Positions 16,792 to 26,193 of a DNA stretch of 64,000 nucleotides are shown one piece after another. Position numbers and translations under genes: made by a program. The stretch covers positions 17,343 to 81,342 of the forward strand of contig NZ_VMNW02000032.1 of NCBI RefSeq assembly GCF_007713735.2. Direction: 5' to 3'. How positions within the stretch are numbered: the stretch's first letter is position 1; each line of letters opens with the position of its first letter. The DNA comes from Amycolatopsis acidicola (GTDB lineage: Bacteria; Actinomycetota; Actinomycetes; Mycobacteriales; Pseudonocardiaceae). Below the pieces are notes generated by a model. It did no database searches. It was not told the origin of the DNA and was given only the letters and a program-made list of their open reading frames with translations.

Positions 16792-19287
16792 ATGGGCGAG
16801 ACACCGCTACCGCTGGTGTCCGTGATCGTGGTCAACTACCGCGGCGCGGAGGACACGATCACCTGCCTGCGCGCGCTCACCCGCGAACTGGACTATCCCC
16901 GGCTGGAAATCCTGTGCGTGGACAACGCCTCCGGCGGGGACGACGTGGCCAGGATCAAGGCCGCGGTGCCCGAGGCGAAGGTCATCCCCTCGGCCGAGAA
17001 CCTCGGCTTCGCGGGCGGCTGCAACCTGGCGGCGAAGCAGGCGCGGGGCAGTGTGCTGGCATTCCTGAACAACGACGCCCGCCCGGCCCCGGAGTGGGCC
17101 CGCGCGGCGGTGGCCACGCTGACGGCGGACCCGACGGTGGCGGCCGTGGCGAGCAAGGTCGTCGACTGGGAGGGCACCGGCACCGATTTCGTGGACGCCG
17201 GGCTGACGTGGTTCGGCATGGGCTACAAGCGGCACGCGGGCAGCGCGCTGGCCGACGTACCCCGCGAGGAGCACGAGACGGCGAAGGACGTCCTGTTCGC
17301 CACGGGCTCCGCGATGTTCGTCCGCGCCGGGGTGTTCGCCGAGCTCGGCGGGTTCGACGAGCGCTTCTTCATGTTCTACGAGGACGTGGACCTCGGCTGG
17401 CGGCTCAACCTCCGCGGCTGGCGGGTGCGCTACGTGCCGGAGTCGCTGGCCTACCACCGCCATCACGCGACGATGTCCGAAGTGGACGCTCCTGACACGG
17501 GCCGCGAGACGTTCCTGTTGGAGCGCAACGCACTGGCCGCGCTGTACAAGAACGTGTCCGACGAGACGCTGGCGAAGGTGCTGCCCGCGGCGCTCGCGCT
17601 GGCGGTCCGGCGGGCCACCGCGCGGGGCGAGCTGGACGCGACGCAGCTCGACCTGGCCAAGGGCGTCGGCCCGGTGGACACCTCGCCGGTCCCGGTCCCG
17701 CGCACCACGCTCGCCGGGGTGCTGGCGATCGACCAGTTCGTGGAGCTGATGCCGTCGCTGGCCGAGTCCCGCAAGGTCGAGCAGGCCGCCCGCGTGCGCA
17801 CGGACGCCGACCTGATTCCCTTGCTGCGCAAGGCTTTGGAGCCCGCATACCCGTTGCCGAGGTATCTCGCGGCGCACGACATCCTCGTCGAGGCGTTCGG
17901 CATCGAGCAGGTGTTCGGGCAGCGCCGGAAGGTCCTCGTGATCACCGGCGACGCCATCACCGAGCGGATGGCGGGCCCGGCGATCCGCGCCTGGAACATC
18001 GCCACGGTGCTGTCCGGCGAGCACGAAGTCCGGCTCGTCACGGTGAACCCGCTGGCCGCTCCCCCGCCCGCGCCGTTCCCGGTCTCGGCCGCCCGCAAGC
18101 GTGATCTCGCCGGGCCGATCGACTGGGCCGACATCGTGATACTGCAGGGACACGTGCTGGAGATGGCCCCCGCGCTGCGGGATTCGCACAAGATCGTGGT
18201 CTGCGACCTGTACGACCCGATGCACCTGGAGCTGCTCGAACAGGGCAAGAGCGCGCCGGACGACAAGCGCGCGGCCGACCTCGTGGGTGTCACGAAGGTG
18301 CTGGACAGGCAGCTCGAGCGGGGCGACTTCTTCCTGTGCGCCTCCGAGCGGCAGCGGCTGTTCTGGCTGGGTCACCTCGCCGCGCTCGGCAGGCTTTCGC
18401 CCCGCCTCTACGACGCCGACCCCACAACGCAGTCGCTGCTTTCGGTGGTCCCGTTCGGGCTGTCGGCCGAGCCGCCGGTCCGCACCGGCCCCGGCCTGCG
18501 CGCTTCGCTGGGGCTCGCGGAATCCGATCGCGTGGTGCTGTGGGCAGGCGGGGTGTACAGCTGGTTCGACCCGCTCACCCTGATCCGCGCGATGGACCGG
18601 CTGCGCGCGAAACACGACGACGCCCGGCTGGTCTTCCTCGGCATGAAGCACCCCAACCCCGAGGTCGCCGAGATGGACATCGGCGCCCGCACGATGCGCC
18701 TGGCGGACCGGCTCGGCCTAACCGGCAAGCACGTGTTCTTCAACGAGCACTGGGTGCCCTACGGCGAGCGGCAGAACTGGCTTCTGGACTCCGACTGCGG
18801 CGTGACCACGCATTTCGAGCACGTCGAGACCACCTTCGCGTTCCGCACCAGGGTGCTCGACTACCTGTGGGCCGGGCTGCCGATCGTCACCACGGACGGC
18901 GACGCCTTCGCCGATCTCGTCCGCGCCGAACAGCTCGGTGTGGTCGTCCCGGCCGAGGACGAGGAAGCGCTTTCCGCGGCGCTGGAAAAGTCCCTGTACG
19001 ACACCGAGTTCATCGAGGCCTGCAAGGAACGCATCGCCGTGGTGGCGCAGCGCTTCGCCTGGCCGCAGGCGCTGGCGCCGCTGGTCGAGTTCTGCCGCGA
19101 CCCGCGCCCGGCGGCCGACAGGCTGCCCGGCACGGCCGACCTCGTGGTCACGGATCCCTTGCGCGGCACCGAAATGGTCCGGCGCGACCTCGCGCTGATC
19201 CGCGAGTACCTCGCCGACGGCGGGCCGAAGGAGCTGGCGAAACGGGTCGCGGGACGGGTGCTGAAAGTGGCGCGACGCCGTGGCTGA
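16792..19287 (+). CDS. Two-domain glycosyltransferase (GT2 fused to GT-B domain)
   Basis: An 831-residue fusion. Residues 1 to about 270 are a GT2 domain (VSVIVVNYRGAEDT, LCVDNAS, LAFLNNDARPAPEW, FFMFYEDVDLGWRLNLRGW). After a linker of about 100 residues, the C-terminal half from about 375 is a GT-B domain (KVLVITGDAITERMAGPAIRAWN, VLWAGGVYSWFDPLTLI, RVLDYLWAGLPIVTTDGDAF). One polypeptide could therefore perform two consecutive sugar transfers. It starts at an ATG with GGGAGG just upstream and overlaps the next GT gene by 8 nt. Substrates are not known. Confidence 0.9.
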   Translation: MGETPLPLVSVIVVNYRGAEDTITCLRALTRELDYPRLEILCVDNASGGDDVARIKAAVPEAKVIPSAENLGFAGGCNLAAKQARGSVLAFLNNDARPAPEWARAAVATLTADPTVAAVASKVVDWEGTGTDFVDAGLTWFGMGYKRHAGSALADVPREEHETAKDVLFATGSAMFVRAGVFAELGGFDERFFMFYEDVDLGWRLNLRGWRVRYVPESLAYHRHHATMSEVDAPDTGRETFLLERNALAALYKNVSDETLAKVLPAALALAVRRATARGELDATQLDLAKGVGPVDTSPVPVPRTTLAGVLAIDQFVELMPSLAESRKVEQAARVRTDADLIPLLRKALEPAYPLPRYLAAHDILVEAFGIEQVFGQRRKVLVITGDAITERMAGPAIRAWNIATVLSGEHEVRLVTVNPLAAPPPAPFPVSAARKRDLAGPIDWADIVILQGHVLEMAPALRDSHKIVVCDLYDPMHLELLEQGKSAPDDKRAADLVGVTKVLDRQLERGDFFLCASERQRLFWLGHLAALGRLSPRLYDADPTTQSLLSVVPFGLSAEPPVRTGPGLRASLGLAESDRVVLWAGGVYSWFDPLTLIRAMDRLRAKHDDARLVFLGMKHPNPEVAEMDIGARTMRLADRLGLTGKHVFFNEHWVPYGERQNWLLDSDCGVTTHFEHVETTFAFRTRVLDYLWAGLPIVTTDGDAFADLVRAEQLGVVVPAEDEEALSAALEKSLYDTEFIEACKERIAVVAQRFAWPQALAPLVEFCRDPRPAADRLPGTADLVVTDPLRGTEMVRRDLALIREYLADGGPKELAKRVAGRVLKVARRRG

Positions 19288-20365
19288 AGCTCCGCTGAAG
19301 GTCCTGCTCGACGGCACTCCCCTGCTCGGAAACCGCACCGGCATCGGCCGTTACACCGCTTCGCTTGCCGAGGAGCTGGCTTCACGGTCCGATGTGGACA
19401 TGCGCGCGGTCGCCTTCACGCTGCGCGGCTGGCGGCGGCTGCGGCACGTGCTGCCGCACGGCGTTCGCGCACGCGGGATGCCGGTGGCCGCGCGGCTGCT
19501 ACGCAAGAGCTGGCTGCGCTCGAAGTTCCCGCCGGTGGAGCTGTTCGCGGGCCGGACGGACGTGGTGCACGGCACCAACTTCGTGCTACCCGGGATGCTT
19601 CGCGCCGGTGGCGTGCTGACCATCCACGATCTCGCTTTCCTCGATGCGCCAGAGGAACTGGCCCCGAGCGACGCCGAGCTGCCGCAGCTGGTCTGGCGCG
19701 GTGCCCGGCAGGCGCGCGTGATCTGCACCCCGACGGCCGCGGTGGCCGATGCGGTGGCGGAGCGGTTGCGCGTGCCGCGGGAGAAGGTCGTCGTCACGCC
19801 GCTGGGGGTGGACGCGGCCTGGTTCACCGGCCGCAAACCGGGCGACGAGATGCGCAACCGGCTCCGGCTGCCGGGCGAGTACCTGCTGTTCGTGGGCGCC
19901 GCCGGGCCGCGCAAGGGGCTGGACTGGCTGCTCAAGGCGCACGAGGCGGACCCGGACCTGCCGCCGTTGATCTTCTCCGGCCCCGGCCCCTTCCCGATGA
20001 CCAGCCGTTCACGGCACGCCGGTTATCTGTCCGATGTGGACCTTCGGACGGTGGTTGCCGGCGCCTCGGCGCTCGTGCTCCCATCCCGTGACGAAGGCTT
20101 CGGGCTTCCCGTGCTGGAGGCGCTGGCCTGCGACGTTCCCGTTGTCTGCACGGACATCCCGGCCCTGCGCGAGATCTCCGGCGGCTATGCCCGGCTGGTG
20201 CCGTACAGCGATGTGGACGCCTTGGCGGCTTCGCTGCGCGAGGCGGTGGAAGAGCCGCGCGTCGCCTCGATGTCCGTGGAACGCCGGGCGCACGCGGCCA
20301 ACTTCACCTGGCGTCGCTGCGCGGACGCCACAGTCTCCGCTTATCGCCGCGCCGCGGCGAAGTAG
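19280..20365 (+). CDS. Glycosyltransferase family 1 (GT-B)
   Basis: A 361-residue GT-B enzyme with VLLDGTPLLGNRTGIGRYTASL, VLTIHDLAF, VGAAGPRKGLDWLL and the EX7E motif DEGFGLPVLEALACD. It is translationally coupled to the GT2-GT-B fusion (8-nt overlap from a GTG start), so the three plus-strand glycosyltransferases 15852-20365 probably build one glycan. Its 3' end overlaps the convergent rmlD gene by 25 bp. Confidence 0.88.
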   Translation: MAEAPLKVLLDGTPLLGNRTGIGRYTASLAEELASRSDVDMRAVAFTLRGWRRLRHVLPHGVRARGMPVAARLLRKSWLRSKFPPVELFAGRTDVVHGTNFVLPGMLRAGGVLTIHDLAFLDAPEELAPSDAELPQLVWRGARQARVICTPTAAVADAVAERLRVPREKVVVTPLGVDAAWFTGRKPGDEMRNRLRLPGEYLLFVGAAGPRKGLDWLLKAHEADPDLPPLIFSGPGPFPMTSRSRHAGYLSDVDLRTVVAGASALVLPSRDEGFGLPVLEALACDVPVVCTDIPALREISGGYARLVPYSDVDALAASLREAVEEPRVASMSVERRAHAANFTWRRCADATVSAYRRAAAK

Positions 20366-21231
20366 GCACTCAGCGCCTCACGCCACGGGCGCAACGGGGT
20401 CAACCCCGCTTCGGCCCAGGATACGTTGGACAACACCGAATACGCGGGACGCGGCGCCGGGCGCGGGAATTCCTCGGTGGTGCAAGGCCGAACCCGCTCC
20501 GGGTCGGCGCCCAGCTCCTCGAAAATCGCCCGCGCGAAGCCATACCACGTGGTCTCGCCGCCGCCGGTGCAATGCAGGACGCGACGCTCCGGAGCCCGGC
20601 CGCCGGCGATGAACCCGGCCAGTTCCAGCAGCCCGGCGGCCAGTTCGGCCGACCACGTCGGCGAACCCCGCTGATCGTCCACAACGGACAGAGTCTCGCG
20701 CTCGCTTTCCAGGCGCCGCATGGTTTCCACGAAGTTCGTCCCGCCGAGCCCGTACACCCAGGCGGTACGCACGATCCACGCCTGCGCGCCGGAGCCGAGC
20801 ACAGCGTCTTCGCCTGCGGCCTTGGTGCGGCCGTACGCGCTGCGCGGGCCGAGGTCGTCTTCCGGCTCGTACGGCCTTTCGGCGTCGCCAGGGAAGACAT
20901 AATCGGTGGACACGTGCACCAGCGGGACCCGTCGCGAGGAGCAGACGGCCGCCAGCACTCGGGGCCCGTCCGCGTTCACCGCGAACGCGCGCTGCTCGTC
21001 CGTCTCCGCCGCGTCGACCGCCGTGTACGCCGCGGCGTTGATCACCACCGGCGTGCGGCCCGTCGCTCTCGCGCCCTCGGCCAGCGTGCTGACCGCGTCG
21101 ACCACCGCCCCAGTGCTGGTCAGGTCCAGTTCGGCGGAACCGGGCGCGGTGATCTCGGCTTCGGGCGAGGACAGCGCGGCCAGATCGCGGCCGAGCTGTC
21201 CCGTGCCACCCGGCACCAGCACAGTGAGCAT
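20341..21231 (-). CDS. rmlD: dTDP-4-dehydrorhamnose reductase RmlD
   Basis: A 296-residue extended SDR enzyme for the last step of dTDP-L-rhamnose synthesis. The NAD(P) site is VPGGTGQLGRDL, followed by INAAAYTAVDAAE, HVSTDYVFPG and the catalytic YGRTKAAGE, all characteristic of RmlD. It starts 4 bp after rmlB, forming an rmlB-rmlD operon. The product feeds WbbL and other rhamnosyltransferases nearby. Confidence 0.95.
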   Translation of the reverse strand: MLTVLVPGGTGQLGRDLAALSSPEAEITAPGSAELDLTSTGAVVDAVSTLAEGARATGRTPVVINAAAYTAVDAAETDEQRAFAVNADGPRVLAAVCSSRRVPLVHVSTDYVFPGDAERPYEPEDDLGPRSAYGRTKAAGEDAVLGSGAQAWIVRTAWVYGLGGTNFVETMRRLESERETLSVVDDQRGSPTWSAELAAGLLELAGFIAGGRAPERRVLHCTGGGETTWYGFARAIFEELGADPERVRPCTTEEFPRPAPRPAYSVLSNVSWAEAGLTPLRPWREALSAYFAAARR

Positions 21232-21235
21232 CCGA

Positions 21236-22228
21236 TCACTTCCCTGCGAGCGAAGCGCGTTCCTTGAGCGGTTCCCACCACGAGCGGTGCTCGCGGTACC
21301 AGCGCACCGTCTCCGCGAGCCCGTCGTCGAAGGACACCCGCGGACGGTAACCCAGCTCGGTGGAGATCTTGGTGATGTCGACCGAGTACCGCCTGTCGTG
21401 TCCCTTCCGGTCCGGCACCTGCTCGACGCTGCTCCAGTCGGCGCCGACCGCGGCGAGCAACCGCTCGGTGAGCTCCCGGTTGGCCAGTTCGGTGCCGCCC
21501 CCGATGTTGTAGATCTCGCCGGGGCGGCCCTTTCCCGCGACCAGCCGGATGCCGTGACAGTGATCGTCCACGTGCAGCCAGTCGCGGACGTTCAGCCCGT
21601 CACCGTAGAGCGGGACCTTCGCCCCGTCGAGGAGGTTGGTGACGAACAACGGGATGACCTTTTCCGGGAACTGGTACGGACCGTAGTTGTTCGAGCACCG
21701 GGTCACGCACACCGGAAGCCCGTGTGTGCGATGGAAGGCGCGCGCCATGAGGTCCGAGGACGCTTTCGACGCGGAGTACGGGGAATTCGGCTCCAGTACG
21801 TGGTCTTCGCGCCACGAACCCTCCGCGATCGAGCCGTAGACCTCGTCCGTGGAGACGTGCACGAACTTGCCCACGCCCGCGTTCAGCGCGCCCTGCAACA
21901 AGGTCTGCGTGCCGAGCACGTTGGTGAGCACGAAATCCGCCGAGCCGTGGATGGACCTGTCCACATGCGACTCCGCGGCGAAGTGCACCACCAGATCGAC
22001 GCCGCGCATCAGCTGCGCCACCAACTCCGCGTCGCAGATGTCGCCGCGCACGAACTCCAGCCGCTGGCTTCCCGCCACCGGCGCGAGATTGGCCTCGTTG
22101 CCGGCGTAGGTCAGCTTGTCGAGCACCACGACCTCGGCGTCGGCCAGCTCCGGGTACGCGCCCGAAACCGCCTGGCGCACGTAGTGCGATCCGATGAACC
22201 CGGCACCGCCGGTCACCAGTACCCGCAT
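21236..22228 (-). CDS. rmlB: dTDP-glucose 4,6-dehydratase RmlB
   Basis: A 330-residue extended SDR enzyme for the second step of dTDP-L-rhamnose synthesis. It has the NAD site VTGGAGFIGSHYV, FAAESHVDRSI, VSTDEVYGSI, the catalytic YSASKASSD and the RmlB hallmark TRCSNNYGPYQFPEK. The ATG at 22228 starts directly before the Rossmann fold; the upstream extension overlaps the LCP promoter region and is not used. The first gene for this pathway (rmlA) and rmlC are not in the window. Confidence 0.95.
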   Translation of the reverse strand: MRVLVTGGAGFIGSHYVRQAVSGAYPELADAEVVVLDKLTYAGNEANLAPVAGSQRLEFVRGDICDAELVAQLMRGVDLVVHFAAESHVDRSIHGSADFVLTNVLGTQTLLQGALNAGVGKFVHVSTDEVYGSIAEGSWREDHVLEPNSPYSASKASSDLMARAFHRTHGLPVCVTRCSNNYGPYQFPEKVIPLFVTNLLDGAKVPLYGDGLNVRDWLHVDDHCHGIRLVAGKGRPGEIYNIGGGTELANRELTERLLAAVGADWSSVEQVPDRKGHDRRYSVDITKISTELGYRPRVSFDDGLAETVRWYREHRSWWEPLKERASLAGK

Positions 22229-22294
22229 ACCCGCTCCTGCCTTCCGTACTCGGATCACACCGCACCGGGGCAACGTTCGGCGGCCCGGGAGCGT

Positions 22295-22311
22295 CTGTTC
22301 ACAGGGAACAG
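22295..22311. promoter_or_regulatory. Palindrome in the rmlB/LCP divergent intergenic region
   Basis: CTGTTC-ACAGG-GAACAG is a perfect 6-bp-arm palindrome centred between rmlB (start 22228) and the LCP gene (start 22353). It is a candidate binding site for a regulator controlling cell-wall genes on both sides; the regulator is not known. Confidence 0.4.
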
Positions 22312-22352
22312 TAATCTGGAAGCAATCACGAATTGGGGGCGGGAGGACGAGC

Positions 22353-23675
22353 GTGACCGACGGGGCCACCACCCGCCTGGACGCCGCGGAAGAGGAAGAG
22401 TTCCCGTGGCCTCCGCCACCCATTCCCGTCCGGCGCCACTGGTTCGCCGATTTCGCCCTCCGCAGCGGGAAAACGCTGATCAGCGTGGTTTCCGTGGCGG
22501 TGCTCGTGGTGACCTGGTACGGCTGGCAGTTCATCGGCGATCTGAGCGACGGGCTCGCCACCACCCAGGTCTTCGACGACAACCAGCTGCACGCCGTCCC
22601 ACTGGACGGAGCGGTGGACATCCTCCTCGTCGGCATGGACAGCCGCACGGACGCCCAAGGCAACCCGCTGCCGCGCGAGGTGCTGGACATGCTGCACGCC
22701 GGTGAGTCCGACGGCGAGAAGCAGACGGACACGATGATCCTCGTGCACATCCCGCAGAACGGGAAGCGCGCGGTGGCGATCTCGTTCCCGCGCGACTCGT
22801 GGGTGGAGCTGGCGGGCGGATTCGGCAAGCACAAGCTCAACGGCGCGTTCGTGTACGCCTACAACGACAAGTTCAAGGAACTGCAGCAGCAGGGCGTGGA
22901 CGCGACGGAGGCGGACCGGCAGGCCAAGATCGCCGGCCGCAAGAACCTCGTCGCCTCGCTCGAGAACTTCATGGGCAAACCGGGCATGATCGACCGCTAC
23001 GCCGAGGTCAACCTGTCCAGTTTCTACGAGGTCACCAAGGCGCTCGGCGGCGTCGAGGTGTGCCTGAACGCGCCGGTCAAGGAGCGCAAGTCCGGGGTGG
23101 ACCTGCCTGCCGGGCGGCAGGTCGTGCAGGGCGTGCAGGCGCTGGCTTTCGTCCGGCAGCGCTACGACCTGCCGAACGGCGACCTGGACCGGATCGCGCG
23201 GCAGCAGGCTTTCCTGTCCGGGCTGGCCACGAAGGTCCTTTCGCCCGACGTGCTGGCGAACCCGTCGAAAGTGTCCGAGGTGATCGCCGCGGTGAAGAAG
23301 TCCGTGGTGCTTTCGGACAACTGGGACCTGCCCGAGTTCGCCGCCCAGATGCGCGGGCTGAACAGCGGGAACGTGCAGTTCCGGACGATCCCGGTGATCG
23401 GCGAGGCCACGATCGGCGGCGCGGACGTGCTGCGCGTCGACCCGGATGCGGTGCACCAGTTCGTCGGCTCGCTGACGGACGACCCCGGCAGCAGCACCAC
23501 CACGACCCCGACCACGACGGGCTCGGCTTCGACGACGCCGACGTCCACTTCGTCCTCCTCCCGGCCTCCGTCGTCCTCCAGTCGGAGTAGCTCCAGTGCG
23601 GCTTCGCTCACGTCGACGCCTTCTTCCAGTACGGCTCCGCCGATTACCGGTGGTGGAGTCCCCTGTGTGAACTAA
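22353..23675 (+). CDS. LytR-CpsA-Psr (LCP) family cell-wall ligase
   Basis: A 440-residue membrane-anchored phosphotransferase. In actinobacteria such LCP proteins attach arabinogalactan to peptidoglycan. It has a cytoplasmic Pro/Glu-rich N-terminus, one membrane segment at about 41-60 and the LCP core from VDILLVGMDSRTD, including AISFPRDSWVEL and FVRQRYDLPNGDLDRI. The tail is rich in Ser and Thr (about 390-430) and ends PCVN. The GTG start follows GGGAGGA. Its position beside rmlB/rmlD matches cpsA (Rv3267). Confidence 0.93.
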   Translation: MTDGATTRLDAAEEEEFPWPPPPIPVRRHWFADFALRSGKTLISVVSVAVLVVTWYGWQFIGDLSDGLATTQVFDDNQLHAVPLDGAVDILLVGMDSRTDAQGNPLPREVLDMLHAGESDGEKQTDTMILVHIPQNGKRAVAISFPRDSWVELAGGFGKHKLNGAFVYAYNDKFKELQQQGVDATEADRQAKIAGRKNLVASLENFMGKPGMIDRYAEVNLSSFYEVTKALGGVEVCLNAPVKERKSGVDLPAGRQVVQGVQALAFVRQRYDLPNGDLDRIARQQAFLSGLATKVLSPDVLANPSKVSEVIAAVKKSVVLSDNWDLPEFAAQMRGLNSGNVQFRTIPVIGEATIGGADVLRVDPDAVHQFVGSLTDDPGSSTTTTPTTTGSASTTPTSTSSSSRPPSSSSRSSSSAASLTSTPSSSTAPPITGGGVPCVN

Positions 23676-23714
23676 CCTGGTGCGAGGTCATGGCATGCAG
23701 GGGGAGATCCGGGG

Positions 23715-24944
23715 TTGGACGAGGAAGACAAAGGACCGCCGAAGCCGACGCCGTACCCGCGGCCTCGGCCGGACGAAGACGAGCAGCCGGGCGAAGAGCC
23801 CGTTGCCGGGTCCGATGAAGAGCCGCGGCGCAAGCGCCGCGCGGGCCGGACGGTGGTGGCGCTGGTTTCCGTCGTCGCGCTGATCGCCACGGGGTACGCG
23901 TTCTTCACCTACCGCCAGGTGCAGAGTGATCTGGGTACCAGCGACATCCTGAGCCAGCCCGGTGACGACGCGAAGGCCCCGCCCGCGGACGACGGAGCCG
24001 AGGACATCCTGCTGGTCGGTGTCGACGCCAGGACGGATCAGCAGGGGAACCCGCTGCCGTTGTCGGTGCTCAAGGAGCTGCGCACCGAGCAGACCGGCGC
24101 GATCAACACCGACACCCTGATCATCCTGCGGGTGCCGAAGAACGGCGGGAAGCCCACCGCGATCTCGATTCCCCGCGACACGTGGGTGGACACGCCGGGC
24201 GGCGGCCAGGCGAAGATCAACTCGGTGTTCGGCAGCGCGAAGGTGGCGGCTTCGAACCAGCTGCGCGCGCAGGGCGAGCGGGATGCCCAGCTGGAACGGG
24301 ATTCCGACCAGGCAGGGCGCAAGGCGCTGGTACAGACCATCCAGGATTTCACGCAGGTGCGGATCGACCACTACGCCGAGGTGAACCTGCTCGGGTTCTA
24401 CCTGATCACGGAGGCGCTCGGCGGGGTGCAGGTGTGCCTGAACCACGCCACCGAGGACAAGGATTCCGGCGCCGACTTCGCCGCCGGACTGCGGACGGTC
24501 ACCGGCGGTGAAGCGCTTTCCTTTGTACGGCAACGGAAGAACCTGCCACGCGGGGACCTGGACAGGATCGTCCGGCAGCAGGTGTTCCTCGGTTCGGCGT
24601 TGCACAAGGTCCTGTCGGCGGGGGTGCTGACCAATCCGGCCAGGCTCAACGACCTCACCGACGCGCTGCACCGTTCGCTCGTCCTCGATCCCGGCTTCGA
24701 CCTGTTGCAGTTCGCGGAGAAGGCGAAGGGGCTCGCGTCGGGTGACGTGAAGTTCGAGACGATCCCGACGATCACCATCAACGGCCGCAGTCCGGATGGG
24801 CAGAGCATCGTGCAGGTGGATCCGTCGGCGGTGCAGCAGTACATCTCGGGTCTCGCGGCGCAGCCGTCCGGTGGGGGCGCCGCCGCGCCGGCCGCGTCTC
24901 CGCTCGCGCAGCGCACCGTGAACGGCGTGACCTGTGTGAACTGA
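23715..24944 (+). CDS. LytR-CpsA-Psr (LCP) family cell-wall ligase, second copy
   Basis: A 409-residue paralogue of the gene just upstream, with the same layout: acidic, proline-rich cytoplasmic start, membrane segment at about 45-65, LCP core (EDILLVGVDARTD, AISIPRDTWVDT, FVRQRKNLPRGDLDRI) and a C-terminus ending VTCVN. The start is a TTG at 23715 behind GGGGAG. The tandem pair suggests duplication with specialisation, for example different glycan acceptors; which copy is the housekeeping one cannot be told. Confidence 0.92.
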   Translation: MDEEDKGPPKPTPYPRPRPDEDEQPGEEPVAGSDEEPRRKRRAGRTVVALVSVVALIATGYAFFTYRQVQSDLGTSDILSQPGDDAKAPPADDGAEDILLVGVDARTDQQGNPLPLSVLKELRTEQTGAINTDTLIILRVPKNGGKPTAISIPRDTWVDTPGGGQAKINSVFGSAKVAASNQLRAQGERDAQLERDSDQAGRKALVQTIQDFTQVRIDHYAEVNLLGFYLITEALGGVQVCLNHATEDKDSGADFAAGLRTVTGGEALSFVRQRKNLPRGDLDRIVRQQVFLGSALHKVLSAGVLTNPARLNDLTDALHRSLVLDPGFDLLQFAEKAKGLASGDVKFETIPTITINGRSPDGQSIVQVDPSAVQQYISGLAAQPSGGGAAAPAASPLAQRTVNGVTCVN

Positions 24945-24965
24945 GTGCTCGGGTACGTTGTGGCC

Positions 24966-25664
24966 ATGAGCCTCACCGAACAGTTGCTGGCCACCACGCA
25001 GCCGGCCCGTCCGATGATCACGCACTACGACGACGCGGCGGGCACTCGCGTCGAGCTTTCGGTGGCGACCATGGCGAACTGGGCGGCGAAGACGGCGAAC
25101 TGGCTCGTCGACGAGTTCGATGTCGAACCGGGTGACGCGGTGGCCGTGCAGCTGCCCGCGCACTGGCAGACGGCGGCCGTGTTGCTGGGCGCGTGGTGGT
25201 GCGGGGCCCGCGTGGTCGGTGAGACGCAAGGGTCGCGGGTGGCGTTCGTCGCGCCCGGCGCCGCTTCTCCCGGCGCGGAAGCAACGGCCGTCGTGGCGCT
25301 GGATCCGTTGGGGCGCGGTCTTTCCGAGGCGCCAGGGGGCGGCGCGCTCGACTACCTGTCGGAGGCCAGGCTGTCCGGCGACGTGTTCCAGCCGATGACC
25401 CCGATCGAAGGGGACGCGCTCGCCTTCGAATCGTCCACAGTGGAAGCTGTGCTGAGCGAAGCGCGAGCGCGGGCCGAGCAGTCCGGGATCACCGCGTCCG
25501 ATCGAGTTCTGTCCACTCTGGACTGGAACGTCCCCGATGGCGTACTCGCCGGACTGCTGGCACCCCTGTCGGTCGGTGCGCATCTGGTGCAGGTGACGGG
25601 TTCGGACGCAAAGCTGGCCGACCGCCGTCGCGCGGAAAAGACGACGGTCGACCTGCTGGCCTGA
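24966..25664 (+). CDS. TIGR03089 family protein
   Basis: A 232-residue protein resembling the N-terminal part of AMP-binding enzymes (for example WAAKTANWLVDEFDVEPGD, QLPAHWQTAAVLLGAWWCGA) but lacking the ATP P-loop and the C-terminal lid. This size and position downstream of LCP genes match the actinobacterial TIGR03089 family (Rv3268 in M. tuberculosis), whose function is unknown. The ATG at 24966 is used. Confidence 0.85.
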   Translation: MSLTEQLLATTQPARPMITHYDDAAGTRVELSVATMANWAAKTANWLVDEFDVEPGDAVAVQLPAHWQTAAVLLGAWWCGARVVGETQGSRVAFVAPGAASPGAEATAVVALDPLGRGLSEAPGGGALDYLSEARLSGDVFQPMTPIEGDALAFESSTVEAVLSEARARAEQSGITASDRVLSTLDWNVPDGVLAGLLAPLSVGAHLVQVTGSDAKLADRRRAEKTTVDLLA

Positions 25665-25665
25665 G

Positions 25666-26094
25666 TCAGGCGGTGGCCAGTTCGCGCTTCTTGGCCCGCG
25701 GGCGCCAGAACAGGAAGTGGTCGAGCGAGAGCCTCCCGCCGTTGAACCCGAGCGCGATCGCCGCCGCGGCGAGAAGGAGCACCTCTTCGTAGCCGCCCTG
25801 GCCGGTCAGCCCCTTGTCGATGTGCACGAAGAAGATGGCGCCGATCATGTCGACCGCGTACGCGACCGCCAGCACCGGCAACGCGAAGCCCACCATGAAC
25901 GCGACCGCGCCGATGGTCTCGACCACGATGAGGAAGATCGCGGTGAGCGTCGGCAGCGGGATCCCCAGGCCCTCGGTCATGTGGCTCACGCCGCTGACGC
26001 CCATGTTCCACTTGTCCAGCCCGTGGGCCAGGAACACGACCCCCACGCCGACGCGGCCTATCAGCGCCGCGACGTCCTGAACTCGCCCGTACAT
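25666..26094 (-). CDS. DoxX family membrane protein
   Basis: A 142-residue protein with four hydrophobic segments. The N-terminal part has the DoxX pattern LIGRVGVGVVFLAHGLDKW, and the second half PVLAVAYAVDMIGAIFFVH. DoxX-like proteins are inner-membrane proteins of varied role, in mycobacteria linked to thiol and redox homeostasis. It ends 1 bp from the convergent TIGR03089 gene. The start at 26094 lies just inside an AT-rich stretch that may hold its promoter. Confidence 0.88.
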   Translation of the reverse strand: MYGRVQDVAALIGRVGVGVVFLAHGLDKWNMGVSGVSHMTEGLGIPLPTLTAIFLIVVETIGAVAFMVGFALPVLAVAYAVDMIGAIFFVHIDKGLTGQGGYEEVLLLAAAAIALGFNGGRLSLDHFLFWRPRAKKRELATA

Positions 26095-26193
26095 CGCACT
26101 CCCCGATACGTTGAAGTTTCAACTATGTTCGGAACCAACCGTACCGGAAGTACGTTAAGAATCGGTTGGGTTGGGGTTGCGGCGGGTGGTGGG

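Noticed and set aside
14594..16825. 743-residue plus-strand frame across three glycosyltransferase genes
   Set aside because: Shadow frame with Arg/His-rich translation overlapping recognised genes on both strands.
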